A stretch of DNA of 64,000 nt from JBBRWO01 sp964388455 (GTDB lineage Bacteria; Actinomycetota; Coriobacteriia; Anaerosomatales; JAAXUF01), in the NCBI GenBank assembly GCA_964388455.1, contig CAYMAN010000006.1, positions 1 through 64,000 on the forward strand, given 5' to 3'. Each line of letters starts with the position of its first letter. Within the stretch, counting starts at the first letter, position 1. This document shows, one piece after another, positions 26,501 to 34,443 of this stretch. A model generated the notes under the pieces. The model worked only from the letters and a program-made list of their open reading frames with translations, did not search any database and was not told where the DNA came from. Position numbers and translations under genes: made by a program.

Positions 26501-28586
26501 GACGGCGATGGGCGATGGCGTGGTCGACTTCGCGTGGACCAATCCGGCCGCGGACTTCTCGGCGACGCGCGTGCTGTGGCGAGAGGGAAGGATGCCGAGC
26601 GGACCCGAGGATGCGTCCGCAACGGTCACCTATGAGGGCACCGCGACGGCAAGCTCGGTCTCGGGCCTGAAGCACGGCACAAAACTGTATGCGGCTGCGT
26701 ATGCCATGGACGCGTCGGGCAACTACTCCGAGGCGGCCACTGACTCTGCCACGGTGGTCGATGTCACCGGTCCTCGAGCAGTCAAATTCCTCGAGGCGCG
26801 CATGCTTGACGGCGGGGTCGGCGTCAGCTGGATGTCGCCGCGGGCCTCCACGTTCGAGACGATCACCGTGATGCGCCGAACCGACGCCACCCCCACGGTG
26901 GGCGACCCAAAGGGCACGGTCGTGTTCGCGGGCAGAGGCTCAGCCGCAAGCGACTGGAAGCTGCTGAAGACCGACAAGACCGCGTACTACACGGTGTACG
27001 CCACGGACGCATCCGGTAATCGCTCGGCGCCGGCGTCAGTTCGCATCGCCACGGACTTCATCGCGCCTGACGGCATGATCATGCTCAACGAGGGCGACGA
27101 GTTCACATGCGATCCCATTGTCGACGTCACGTCGCTTGTCGAGGGTGCCACGCAGATGCGGCTCTTCGCCAACGGCGAGTACGATCCCGAGGCTGTGTGG
27201 ACGCCGTTCGCGTCGAGTTCCACGATCGAACTCCTCGCGCTCGATGGCCGGCAGTCGGTCATGGGCGAGTATCGCGACGCCGCGGGCAACTACTTCTCCA
27301 CGCGATCCGAGATCTTCGTTGACCGCACTGCGCCTTCCAAGCCCACGACGCTCACCGCCGAGAACTGGAACACCGGCGTGCGGCTGAGTTGGGTCGATCC
27401 TGCGGATGAAAGTATCGTCGCCTACCGCGTCTGGAAAGCGACCAGCGCGACCGGTCCCTGGACCGAGATCACGACCCCGGCCGGTGGTGAGGCCCTCGAC
27501 AACACGTTCTACGTAGGCGGCCTGAAGGTCGGTACTCCGTACTGGTTCAAGGTCTCAGCGATCGACGGTGTGGGCCATGAAAGCCCGCAGAGCGCCACGA
27601 CAAGCATCACCGTCGGAACGGGCGTGCTTCGCCGAGCAGGCAAGACGCGCTATCAGACGGCTGCGATCGCCTCGGCGACGCACTTCACCAAGGCGGAAAC
27701 GGTCATCCTGGTGTCCGGAACGAGCAGTGCTGACGCACTGTGCGTTGCTCCCCTCGCCGGAGCGGTCAACGGGCCGGTCCTGCTCACCGGCAAGGACGCG
27801 CTCGACTCCTACGCCGCTCGCGAGATCAAGCGGCTCGGGGCCAAGAAGGTCATCGTGGTCGGTGGCACAGCGAGTGTCTCGAACCGCGTGATCGGCCAGC
27901 TCAGTGGCCGCGGTCTGACCGTCACGCGCATCGGCGGTCGTAGCCGCTACGAGACCGCCGGCAAGGTCAGCCTCAAGGTACTCGAGCTCATCTCGGAGAC
28001 CGAGGAGGGCTGGGACGGTCGCGTGATCGTCGCAAGCGGTGATTCCGTTGCCGATGCGCTGGCGGTGGGTCCGCTCGCGTACGCATCGCGCACACCCATC
28101 ATCCTGGTGAACGGCACGAGCGTTCCGGTTGCAACCAAGAACGCGATCGGTCAGATCGACGAAATGTACGGCCCGATCGACACCGCACTCGTTGCAGGAG
28201 GCGCGCGTACCCTCCCCGAGGCGGTCGTCTCGCCTGTGGCCACCTCGTTCCGACGCCTCGGTGGCTCCACTCGCTACGATACCGCGGCGATCATTGCGCA
28301 GTTTGGCGTGGACGAGGGCTACCTCGACTGGAGCCGTGTAGGCATCGCAAGCGGGACCGCGTTCGCCGACGGTCTTGCTGCAGGTCCCGCACTGGGCGCC
28401 GTTGGCGGAGTCCTGCTGCTCACCCCGAGTGACAAGCTTCATCCGGCCACCAAGCGCGCCCTGCGGGAGAACTCGTTCGAGATCGGCCAGGCCGAGCTCT
28501 TTGGCGGCACCGGTGTGATCAGCTCGAACGTCGCGTCGCAGGTTCGGGCTGCGATCGAGCCCCCTCTGGAGCCGATGTTCCCTTAG
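23502..28586 (+). CDS. S8 subtilisin-family peptidase with FnIII-like domains and three CWB2 repeats
   Basis: This is a 1694-residue secreted protease. A signal peptide (residues 1-36, A-T-A-A cleavage) and a prodomain (about 60-135) precede the catalytic domain. The triad is D187 in A-V-I-D-E-G, H245 in H-G-T-H-V-A-G, and S682 in G-T-S-M-A-A-P. The H-S distance of 437 residues far exceeds the usual roughly 150, because about 250 residues are inserted at about 400-665. The insert includes E-I-L-V-V-D-D-S-A and a G-G-R-L-F-M-A-S-G-E strand, reminiscent of a glutamine-amidotransferase-like fold. A carbohydrate-binding or MAM-like segment, fibronectin-III-like repeats and three C-terminal CWB2 repeats (about 1376-1690) follow. 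CWB2 repeats bind cell-wall polymers in clostridia and Coriobacteriia. Confidence 0.93.
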   Translation: MRQRFGHFRRVTSSVLAAVMITAYLPFSALTPATAAPAPSKGAFKSFQAAGPVGMRKAPDAGATKVNVQWRPGVPKAQIVAAGKQLGFTVVGTSKLGWAQLVPAKRMTAGALATKLRASGLTAQARLAVTYQAAGAPSKLPNDPLFAGQYGLNNTGQTGGTAGADINVAPVWNSATGSKNVIVAVIDEGVNISHEDLKKNIWLNTDEIPDNGVDDDKNGYVDDIRGYDFYNDDETVYDAEDGDRHGTHVAGIIGAQGNNGIGVAGVNWNVSIMPVKFLGPEGGDDFTGAEAIVYAVDNGAKVINCSWGGGGDSPIIEEAISYANDHGVLIAAAAGNYGMSTDAYSFWPAASDSPNVISVAATDDKDELAEFSNFGERTVDIGAPGVDVTSTIPVEPAGLFVDYLEGSVSYKVMYLPIQVESIQPTATREAMIERGVKRLGAATDTEILVVDDSAAVRTKETQGKRLDIYLEALDAAGFTDVATWVTDVKGTPTQAAMEGKVVVWFTGMDAAGWYGEYCIDASEQTAIASYLDKGGRLFMASGEMATDLVFWGGQYPQDEFGWDMIDAPFFEKYFHAEFADLTNWTLTFSGKPGTPFSGLKGSLSDSYMNDEFLWPTGSDAIVPLYDMPYPPGGEEPFPGEGELKFYLDAMDETITPEPAPVTRESVHTQMQVGKYGPLSGTSMAAPMVSGALALLMSQLPTAPASEIAARVLNTTDPLPSLKNKTVYGGRLNVHSALSKYPGRPTITGPSPKRTLAAGSEATLTWTPAPGGDPDATFEGEIGLPYNAWTEDFEDGTLGEFSTLGTMTPWAVSGDAADVHGGMNAAKSGLVDAGIDLGDGWTQGSGSGMVATITVPAGGATLSFSWKGKVGWEQSADFYIDGGMDGDWMWESTDWTDKSFELSSGEHTITFVYYNFAMTPTTPDLHMCVDDIKLVAHDFTPIGTAPAGSKALKFTVPTTDTADAWFRLRATNGMNSAWAYSRGHRISTDATAPNAPAGFSATAMGDGVVDFAWTNPAADFSATRVLWREGRMPSGPEDASATVTYEGTATASSVSGLKHGTKLYAAAYAMDASGNYSEAATDSATVVDVTGPRAVKFLEARMLDGGVGVSWMSPRASTFETITVMRRTDATPTVGDPKGTVVFAGRGSAASDWKLLKTDKTAYYTVYATDASGNRSAPASVRIATDFIAPDGMIMLNEGDEFTCDPIVDVTSLVEGATQMRLFANGEYDPEAVWTPFASSSTIELLALDGRQSVMGEYRDAAGNYFSTRSEIFVDRTAPSKPTTLTAENWNTGVRLSWVDPADESIVAYRVWKATSATGPWTEITTPAGGEALDNTFYVGGLKVGTPYWFKVSAIDGVGHESPQSATTSITVGTGVLRRAGKTRYQTAAIASATHFTKAETVILVSGTSSADALCVAPLAGAVNGPVLLTGKDALDSYAAREIKRLGAKKVIVVGGTASVSNRVIGQLSGRGLTVTRIGGRSRYETAGKVSLKVLELISETEEGWDGRVIVASGDSVADALAVGPLAYASRTPIILVNGTSVPVATKNAIGQIDEMYGPIDTALVAGGARTLPEAVVSPVATSFRRLGGSTRYDTAAIIAQFGVDEGYLDWSRVGIASGTAFADGLAAGPALGAVGGVLLLTPSDKLHPATKRALRENSFEIGQAELFGGTGVISSNVASQVRAAIEPPLEPMFP

Positions 28587-28612
28587 CAGCACTGGCACCA
28601 CAGCTGGACTGG

Positions 28613-28648
28613 TAGAATCGCAGGGACGGCCCACTCGGGTCGTCCCTG
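28613..28648 (+). promoter_or_regulatory. Candidate promoter and hairpin before purM
   Basis: TAGAAT (28613-28618) is a plausible -10. Immediately after it CAGGGACG (28621-28628) and CGTCCCTG (28641-28648) form a perfect 8-base stem with a 12-base loop, in the 102-base gap before purM. The hairpin could end the protease transcript or sit in the purM leader; there is no T-tract. Confidence 0.45.
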
Positions 28649-28688
28649 CTGCATCTCAACCGCCGCCACGAGCCCTGGAGTATCCGCC

Positions 28689-29747
28689 ATGAGCGACGAC
28701 ACCACCCGCATTCCTGTCACCTATCGCGACGCCGGCGTCGATACCGCCGAGGGCGCGCGTGCGGTCGAGGGAATCCGCGAGGCGGTGCGCTCCACCTACC
28801 GCCCCGAGGTCATCGGTGACATCGGCGGCTTTGGCGGGCTGTTCAGCGCGGCGGCGTTCAAAGGGATGGCCGAGCCGATCATGGTCTCCGGCACTGACGG
28901 CGTCGGCACCAAACTCAAGCTCGCACAGCTTCTCGGCAAGCACGACACTGTGGGCATCGACCTGGTCGCGATGTGCGCCAACGACATCCTCGTGACCGGC
29001 GCCGAGCCGCTCTTCTTCCTCGACTACGTCGCAATCGGCAAGCTCGACAGCGATCGCGTCGCGTCCATCGTCGGTGGCATCGCCGAGGGATGCCGCCAAG
29101 CCGGCTGCGCGCTCATCGGCGGCGAGATGGCCGAGCACCCCGGCATCATGGCCGATGACGACTACGACCTTTCGGGCTTCTGTGTCGGCGTGGTGGACCG
29201 GCCCAAGATGGTCGACGGCTCCACCGTGGCGCCCGGCGACGTGGTGCTGGGCCTCGCGTCGAGCGGCCTGCACTCCAACGGCTTCTCGCTGGTGCGCCGC
29301 GTGCTGGTCGACGGCCACGAGGCCCAGCTGGGCCTGGAGCGGCTGGACCTTGGCGGCAAGACGCTCGGCGACGCGCTGCTCGAGCCCACACGCATCTACG
29401 CCAAGTCGATCGCCGCGCTGCTCACCTCGGGCGTCCCGGTCAAGGCGATGGCGCACATCACCGGCGGCGGCATCACCGAGAACCTCGACCGCGTCCTGCC
29501 CAAGACCGCCGATGCGGTCGTCGCACGCGGCAGCTGGCCGATTCCTCGCGTGATCGAGCTCGCGGTCGATGCAGCGGGTCTCTCGGCGGACGAGGCGTAT
29601 CGGACCTTCAACATGGGACTCGGGATGATGCTGGTGTTCGATCCCAAACACGCGCCTGCGGCGGCGGTCGTGCTGCGCGAGGCGGGGGAGAGCGTGTTCG
29701 AGGTCGGCGAGATCGTCTCCGGCGAGGGGAAGGTGTCGTACCGATGA
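28689..29747 (+). CDS. purM: Phosphoribosylformylglycinamidine cyclo-ligase PurM (AIR synthase)
   Basis: PurM closes the imidazole ring of FGAM to give AIR. The 352 residues show Y-R-D-A-G-V-D near the N-terminus, I-G-G-F-G-G-L-F, S-G-T-D-G-V-G-T-K-L-K-L, V-A-M-C-A-N-D-I-L-V-T-G-A-E-P-L-F-F-L-D-Y, G-C-A-L-I-G-G-E-M-A-E and H-I-T-G-G-G-I-T-E-N, all diagnostic. The ATG at 28689 has GGAG upstream. The stop overlaps the purN start by 4 bases (ATGA), and purN overlaps pabB the same way, so the three are translationally coupled. Confidence 0.97.
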   Translation: MSDDTTRIPVTYRDAGVDTAEGARAVEGIREAVRSTYRPEVIGDIGGFGGLFSAAAFKGMAEPIMVSGTDGVGTKLKLAQLLGKHDTVGIDLVAMCANDILVTGAEPLFFLDYVAIGKLDSDRVASIVGGIAEGCRQAGCALIGGEMAEHPGIMADDDYDLSGFCVGVVDRPKMVDGSTVAPGDVVLGLASSGLHSNGFSLVRRVLVDGHEAQLGLERLDLGGKTLGDALLEPTRIYAKSIAALLTSGVPVKAMAHITGGGITENLDRVLPKTADAVVARGSWPIPRVIELAVDAAGLSADEAYRTFNMGLGMMLVFDPKHAPAAAVVLREAGESVFEVGEIVSGEGKVSYR

Positions 29748-30367
29748 TCGATCGCAAGGTCCGGTTCGGGGTGCTCATTAGCGGTTCCGGCACCAACCTT
29801 CAGGCCGTCATCGACGCTGTCGAATCAGGCGCGCTTGATGCCGAGGTCGCCGTCGTCATCTCCAACCACGACTCAGCCCGCGGGCTGGTGCGCGCCAAGG
29901 ATCACGGCATCGACGCCGTCTACATCGACCGCGGCATCTACCCGTCACCGCGCGACTACAACGCCGCGATCCGCGACATCCTGCGCGACCACGTGTGCGA
30001 CTACGTCGTGATGGCGGGCTACATGCGGCTCCTCGGCAAAGAGGTCCTCGACTTCTTCCCCAACCGCGTCGTGAACCTGCACCCGGCGCTCCTGCCCAGC
30101 TTCCCCGGCGCGAGCGGCATCAGCGACGCGTTCGAGGCCGGCGTGAAGGTCACCGGCGTCACCGTCCACTTCGCCAATGAGGTATTCGACGAGGGTCCGA
30201 TCATCGCCCAAGAGGCCGTCATCATCGCCGAGGACGACACGCTTGCCACCCTCGAGGCCAAGCTGCACGAGGTCGAGCACCGCATCCTCCCCGCAACGCT
30301 CCAGCTCATCGCCGAGAACCGCGTCGAGGTCGTCGGCCGCAAGGTGAGAATCGCTCCACCGGCATGA
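29744..30367 (+). CDS. purN: Phosphoribosylglycinamide formyltransferase PurN
   Basis: PurN transfers the formyl group of 10-formyltetrahydrofolate to GAR. The 207 residues show F-G-V-L-I-S-G-S-G-T-N-L-Q-A, the catalytic V-N-L-H-P-A-L-L-P-S-F-P-G, T-V-H-F-A-N-E-V-F-D-E-G-P-I-I-A-Q-E, and a helical end. One local difference from most PurN is S-F-P-G-A-S-G-I-S-D-A-F in place of the common G-x-H-A-x-x-D-A loop; the active-site Asp remains in the D-E-G-P segment. The gene overlaps purM and pabB by 4 bases on each side. The shared folate theme with the downstream PabB/PabC fusion is notable. Confidence 0.96.
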   Translation: MIDRKVRFGVLISGSGTNLQAVIDAVESGALDAEVAVVISNHDSARGLVRAKDHGIDAVYIDRGIYPSPRDYNAAIRDILRDHVCDYVVMAGYMRLLGKEVLDFFPNRVVNLHPALLPSFPGASGISDAFEAGVKVTGVTVHFANEVFDEGPIIAQEAVIIAEDDTLATLEAKLHEVEHRILPATLQLIAENRVEVVGRKVRIAPPA

Positions 30368-32289
30368 GGATCACGCTTCGGGCACTCGGTCCGCTGGTGG
30401 CGCCTTCGAGCGTCACGGCTGGGGACTGGCTCGAAGCGCTCGCAGAGCGTTGGCCACTTGTACTCGATCCTGATGGCGAGGACGGTTGGTTCGAGGGCAC
30501 AGCCGTGATCGCGGTCGACCCCGTCGAGCACGGCCGCATCGCATGTCGTGAGGGCGAGGAGATACGGCACGTCGGCGACGTCCTCCAGCGCGCCTTCGAC
30601 GCTGATGAGCCGCTGCTCGCTGTGGCCGAGCTTCCCTACGACGGGCACGCCACATACGCCTTGTATCGAGGCGGTCTGCTCTGCACTGCCGAGGGTTGGC
30701 ATACATGGGGCGACTTCGCAGCCGACGATCTGTCGCCGCTTCCTGCCGCCCCCGTCCCTGTTGCCGCCCCACCGCTGGTGTTCGGTGCGCACACCGATCT
30801 GGAGGAGGAGGCCTTCTCGGCGGCGGTGGAGGCGGTCCGAGACGCGGTACGACGGGGCGACGTGTACGTGCTCAATCTCACGCGGCGCGTGTTTGGCAGC
30901 ACAGCGCTGACACCGGTGCAGCTGTTCCGGTCGCTGGCCTCGCGCACGCCGGCGCTCATGGGCGCGGCGTGGGTGCGAGGCGCCGAGGCGATCGTATCGA
31001 GTTCGCCCGAGCGGTTTGTGAGAGTACACGGCCTCGAAGCGGAGATCGCACCCGTGAAGGGCACGCGGCCGCGCGGCGCCACACCCGCTGAGGACGAGGC
31101 GCTCATCGAGGAGCTTCTGGGCTCGGAGAAAGAGCGCGCGGAGCACGTGATGATCGTCGATCTCGAACGCAACGACCTCGGCCGCGTGTGCCAGGCCGGC
31201 AGCGTCCGCGTCGACCCGCTGTTCTCGATCCAGACCACCGCCTACTGCCAGCAGGCCGTCAGCAGCGTTCGCGGGCTGCTCCATACGGAAGCGAGCATCG
31301 GAGACATGCTGGAAGCGACGTTTCCCTGCGGGTCGATCACCGGCGCTCCCAAGATCGCCGCCATGAGACTTGCCGAGCACCTCGAGGACACGCCGCGCGG
31401 CGCCTACACCGGCGCGCTGCTAGTGGCGGTACCCGGACGGCTGGACTCATCAGTGCTCATCCGCACGCTGGCGCTCGACGGTGATCACGTTGTGTATGGA
31501 ACCGGCTGCGGAATCACCGTCGACTCCGATCCTGCCGAGGAGTGGCGCGAGAGCGTACTGAAGACACGACCGCTCCTTGGCGCCGTTCCCGCCAGAGCGC
31601 TGCGCGAGACGTGCCGCGTGTGCGACGGCCGCGTCCCGCTGTGGACATTTCATCGCGAACGGTTACGCGCTGGTGGATGCGGCGACGCGCTGCTAGCCGA
31701 GATAGATCGGGCGGCGCTCTCCTCGGCGGCACACAGCGTGATGCACGGGACCGCCGAGCGTATGCGACGGGGCCGACTCAGCGTGAGCGTGACGCCGGAA
31801 GGCACCGTCACCGCCGAGGTGAACAGCGCGCTCTCCACGCTCGACGTCCCGGATGGGCCGCGCGTGGCCCGCATCGACGTCACGGATATGCCGCCTATCC
31901 CGCATCAGCCGGCCAAGCCACTCGATCGCGCATGGTGGGATGGTTTGCACGAAGCGGCCGCGGAGCGCGGTGCCGAACAGGCGATCATTGTCGGCGAGAA
32001 CGGTTGCGTGCTCGATGGCTCGACCGCCGCGGTGTGGATCGTCGAGAACGGTGCCGTGATCACGCCGCTGGCGGACCATGCGATCCCGAGCGTCTCGGCA
32101 GCGTTCGTGTCAGCGGCGGCGCGTAGTATCGGGCTCGAGGTGCGACGTGAACCGATCTCGTGGGAACGATTCGAGGCCGCCGAGGAGGCGTTCCTGACTA
32201 ACGCGCTGGGGGGCTGCGCGCCGGTTCGGGGACGTGGCGGCCCGGTCTGCTCGGCGGTGTGGGAGCTGTTTTCGGATGCGTGGAGCTGA
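30364..32289 (+). CDS. pabB: PabB-PabC fusion: aminodeoxychorismate synthase component I with class IV aminotransferase/lyase
   Basis: This is a 641-residue bifunctional folate-pathway enzyme. Residues 1 to about 410 are the chorismate-binding domain, with I-A-P-V-K-G-T-R-P-R-G (the PabB-type Lys), E-R-A-E-H-V-M-I-V-D-L-E-R-N-D-L-G-R and F-P-C-G-S-I-T-G-A-P-K. From about residue 425 a class IV PLP domain (4-amino-4-deoxychorismate lyase, PabC) has the H-Q-P-A-K-P-L-D-R lysine and G-A-E-Q-A-I-I-V-G-E-N-G-C-V-L-D-G-S. Together these turn chorismate into p-aminobenzoate, given PabA from elsewhere. Overlap with purN by 4 bases places p-aminobenzoate synthesis in the purine operon, sensible because PurN and PurH consume formyl-folate. 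The same fusion exists in other bacteria. Confidence 0.93.
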   Translation: MRITLRALGPLVAPSSVTAGDWLEALAERWPLVLDPDGEDGWFEGTAVIAVDPVEHGRIACREGEEIRHVGDVLQRAFDADEPLLAVAELPYDGHATYALYRGGLLCTAEGWHTWGDFAADDLSPLPAAPVPVAAPPLVFGAHTDLEEEAFSAAVEAVRDAVRRGDVYVLNLTRRVFGSTALTPVQLFRSLASRTPALMGAAWVRGAEAIVSSSPERFVRVHGLEAEIAPVKGTRPRGATPAEDEALIEELLGSEKERAEHVMIVDLERNDLGRVCQAGSVRVDPLFSIQTTAYCQQAVSSVRGLLHTEASIGDMLEATFPCGSITGAPKIAAMRLAEHLEDTPRGAYTGALLVAVPGRLDSSVLIRTLALDGDHVVYGTGCGITVDSDPAEEWRESVLKTRPLLGAVPARALRETCRVCDGRVPLWTFHRERLRAGGCGDALLAEIDRAALSSAAHSVMHGTAERMRRGRLSVSVTPEGTVTAEVNSALSTLDVPDGPRVARIDVTDMPPIPHQPAKPLDRAWWDGLHEAAAERGAEQAIIVGENGCVLDGSTAAVWIVENGAVITPLADHAIPSVSAAFVSAAARSIGLEVRREPISWERFEAAEEAFLTNALGGCAPVRGRGGPVCSAVWELFSDAWS

Positions 32290-32342
32290 AGGTGCGCCGG
32301 CCTCGCGCCGACTGGCACTTCCTGCTGCATAGGCAGGGCTGG

Positions 32343-32348
32343 TATATT
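32343..32348 (+). promoter_or_regulatory. TATATT, candidate -10 for the binding-protein gene
   Basis: TATATT lies 57 bases before the ATG at 32405, in a short AT-rich patch of the 115-base gap. A small stem CCTGC/GCAGG (32321-32337) precedes it and may end the pabB transcript. Confidence 0.4.
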
Positions 32349-32404
32349 CACTAATTGTCGGCTCTCTGTGAGCCGAACAACGAGACACAGGGGAAGGGAC
32401 CGCA

Positions 32405-33571
32405 ATGACGCATACAACCCGCAGGTTCATCACTGCCGCAGCGTTGGCCGCTTTGGCCGTCGCGCTGCTGACCGGATGCTCCAAGCCGGCCGATGACACC
32501 ACCACCGGTGGGGAGAAGGCGCTCGAGACCGTGAAGATCGGTTTCGCCGCACCGCTCACCGGCGACAACGCGATCTACGGACAGGGCATGAAGCGCGCCG
32601 TGGAGCTCGCGATGGAAGAGGTCAACGCATCGACCGAGGCCAAGGACGCCGGCTTCGAGTTCGAACTGCGTGCAGAAGATGACATGGGCGACCCCAAGCA
32701 GGCCGTCAACGTCGCGAATCTGCTCGCGAGCGACAAGGGTGTCGTCGGAGTCGTCGGTCACTTCAACTCCGGCTGCTCGATCCCGGCCTCACCGGTCTAC
32801 AACACCTCGAAGATGGCCATGGTGTCTGTCAGCTCCAACCCGGCGCTCACCGCGCAGGGTCTGCCCAACGTGAACCGCGTGGTGGCCAAGGATGATGCGC
32901 AGGGCGCGGCGGCCGGTGAGCTCGTGGCCGGCACGCTCGGGCTCAAATCCGTCGCGATCGTCGACGACTCGACCCCGTACGGCCAGGGACTTGCAGCACA
33001 GTTCACCAAGGCATACGAGGCCAAGGGCGGCAAGATCGTCGCCGCCGAGCAGGTGCAGTCAGCAGACGTCGACTTCAACGCGCTCGTCAGCCGCATCAAG
33101 GGCAAGAAGCCGCAGGCGATCTACTGGGCGGGCGCCCTCAACCAGGGCGGACTGCTCTCCAAGCAGAGCAAGGAAGCCGGTCTCGAGGTTCCGCTCATCG
33201 GCGGCGACATGATCTTCTCGGCTGACTTCGTCAAGATCGCCGGCGAGGCCAACGCCGAGGGTGACATCGCCACCTCGCTGGGTCTGCCGTTGGAGCAGCA
33301 GCCCAAGGGTGTCGAGTTCACCGCTGCATACAAGGCGAAGTTCAACGAGGATCCGCAGGCGTATGACTCGTATGCCTACGACTGCGCGAAGATCATCATG
33401 AACGCCGTCATCAAGGCCGGCAACGATCGTGAGGCTGTCATGGCAGCGGTTCGTGCCGGTTCGCTCGACGGCGTGACCGGTGTCGTCAGCTTCGATGAGA
33501 ACGGCGACAACAAGCAGCAGATCATCTCGCAGTACAAGGTGACGGACGCGGCTTGGAAGCAGCTCCAGTAG
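32405..33571 (+). CDS. Branched-chain amino-acid type ABC transporter substrate-binding lipoprotein
   Basis: This is a 388-residue periplasmic-binding-fold lipoprotein of the LivJ/Leu-binding group. The signal peptide ends in L-L-T-G-C with the lipidated C25. The mature domain shows I-G-F-A-A-P-L-T-G-D-N-A-I-Y-G-Q-G-M, G-V-V-G-V-V-G-H-F-N-S-G, S-S-N-P-A-L-T and V-A-I-V-D-D-S-T-P-Y-G-Q-G-L, all typical of peripla_BP_6 proteins. GGGAAGGG precedes the ATG. No permease or ATPase genes of the Liv type adjoin it, so its transporter must be elsewhere or it works as an orphan receptor. It is flanked by its own candidate promoter and a terminator hairpin. Confidence 0.93.
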   Translation: MTHTTRRFITAAALAALAVALLTGCSKPADDTTTGGEKALETVKIGFAAPLTGDNAIYGQGMKRAVELAMEEVNASTEAKDAGFEFELRAEDDMGDPKQAVNVANLLASDKGVVGVVGHFNSGCSIPASPVYNTSKMAMVSVSSNPALTAQGLPNVNRVVAKDDAQGAAAGELVAGTLGLKSVAIVDDSTPYGQGLAAQFTKAYEAKGGKIVAAEQVQSADVDFNALVSRIKGKKPQAIYWAGALNQGGLLSKQSKEAGLEVPLIGGDMIFSADFVKIAGEANAEGDIATSLGLPLEQQPKGVEFTAAYKAKFNEDPQAYDSYAYDCAKIIMNAVIKAGNDREAVMAAVRAGSLDGVTGVVSFDENGDNKQQIISQYKVTDAAWKQLQ

Positions 33572-33596
33572 TAAGCAAGCGCAAGTGCGCTGATTC

Positions 33597-33631
33597 GACG
33601 GGCCGTTCCGCTCTCTGCGGGGCGGCCCGTC
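33597..33631 (+). terminator. Hairpin terminator after the binding-protein gene
   Basis: GACGGGCCG (33597-33605) and CGGCCCGTC (33623-33631) form a perfect 9-base stem, with an inner CCGC/GCGG stem, 26 bases after the stop codon. A T-tract is lacking, as is common in GC-rich actinobacteria. Confidence 0.65.
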
Positions 33632-33649
33632 GTGCGTTCCGGGCGAGAA

Positions 33650-33686
33650 TTCCTATATTTTCCTATCAGTGATATCATATTCCTAT
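33650..33686 (+). repeat. Phased TTCCTAT direct repeats, candidate operator
   Basis: TTCCTAT occurs at 33650, 33660 and 33680; the slot at 33670 holds the diverged TGATATC. The copies are therefore one or two helical turns (10 or 20 bases) apart on the same DNA face. The last copy runs into the ATG of the HTH-nucleotidyltransferase gene. The block is strikingly AT-rich against its surroundings. An autoregulatory operator is the likeliest role. Confidence 0.6.
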
Positions 33687-34443
33687 GGATGAACTCTGGG
33701 ACATTGCTCGGGTCGCCGCGTATCTCGGCGTGACGGAGCGTACCGTGTACAACAAGGTGCGCAGTGGCGAGCTGCCCGCAGTCAAGGTGGGGCGTCTGTG
33801 GCGCGTGCGGGCACCGGAGCTCGAAGCATGGCTGGCGGGTGGAGCGGCTGGCGGCGCGTCGGTGGCCGCCGAGCCCGGCGCGATTCCCACTCGAGGCACG
33901 CTCGAGGCTGCGCTGTCTCCGCTGGTCGACCAGCTCGAGCGACGCCTGGTGTTCGTGGGCGTGTTGACCGCCGGCGTCGAGGCGTTGGGATGGCCGGCGC
34001 CCGTTGTGGTGGGTGGCCACGCGGTCGAGTTCTACACGGCCGGCAGTTACGCGACCGTGGATATCGATCTGGCGGGAGCGTCGGAGCCCGTCGGCCAGGT
34101 CCTCGACGCGTGGGGGTTCGAGCGCGAGGGGCGCCATTGGTACGACGAAGAACTGGGACTTCTCGTCGAGGTGCCGGGATCCGCGCTGGGTCCGCTGGAG
34201 AAGCAGCACGCCATCGCGCTCCGAATCGGCTCGCTGACGGCGCACATCATAGGCATTGAGGACCTGGTGATCGACCGTCTGGCGGCATGCGCCCATTGGA
34301 AGCACGTTGAGTCTTGCGAATGGGCCGTCAGACTGCTCAGGGTCGCGGAGGCTATGGACGCCGACTATCTGAGGTGCCGCGCCCAAGAGGAAGACGTTGT
34401 CGAGGAGCTCGAAGCCGCTTTGCGCGAAGCCGGTGTGCGATGA
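33685..34443 (+). CDS. Excisionase-type HTH fused to a nucleotidyltransferase-like domain (DUF6036-like)
   Basis: This is a 252-residue two-domain protein. Residues 1-52 are a MerR/excisionase-type helix-turn-helix: V-A-A-Y-L-G-V-T-E-R-T-V-Y-N-K-V-R-S-G-E-L-P-A-V-K-V-G-R-L-W-R-V. From about residue 80 a polymerase-beta-like nucleotidyltransferase core follows, with G110-G111 and the metal-binding D126-I-D128 in T-V-D-I-D-L. A helical end includes I-E-D-L-V-I-D-R-L, resembling DUF6036/AbiEii-type toxins. An 80-residue basic protein gene overlaps its stop by 4 bases. The pair resembles a toxin-antitoxin or regulatory module in which the HTH is built into the nucleotidyltransferase partner. The start codon lies within the third TTCCTAT repeat, consistent with self-repression. 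No experimental counterpart is known to me. Confidence 0.8.
   Translation: MDELWDIARVAAYLGVTERTVYNKVRSGELPAVKVGRLWRVRAPELEAWLAGGAAGGASVAAEPGAIPTRGTLEAALSPLVDQLERRLVFVGVLTAGVEALGWPAPVVVGGHAVEFYTAGSYATVDIDLAGASEPVGQVLDAWGFEREGRHWYDEELGLLVEVPGSALGPLEKQHAIALRIGSLTAHIIGIEDLVIDRLAACAHWKHVESCEWAVRLLRVAEAMDADYLRCRAQEEDVVEELEAALREAGVR

Noticed and set aside
32312..32328. Sigma-54-like TGGCAC...TGC upstream of the ABC binding-protein gene
   Set aside because: Spacing of the GG and GC elements is poor and sigma-54 is rare in actinobacteria; the TATATT box nearby is a better candidate.
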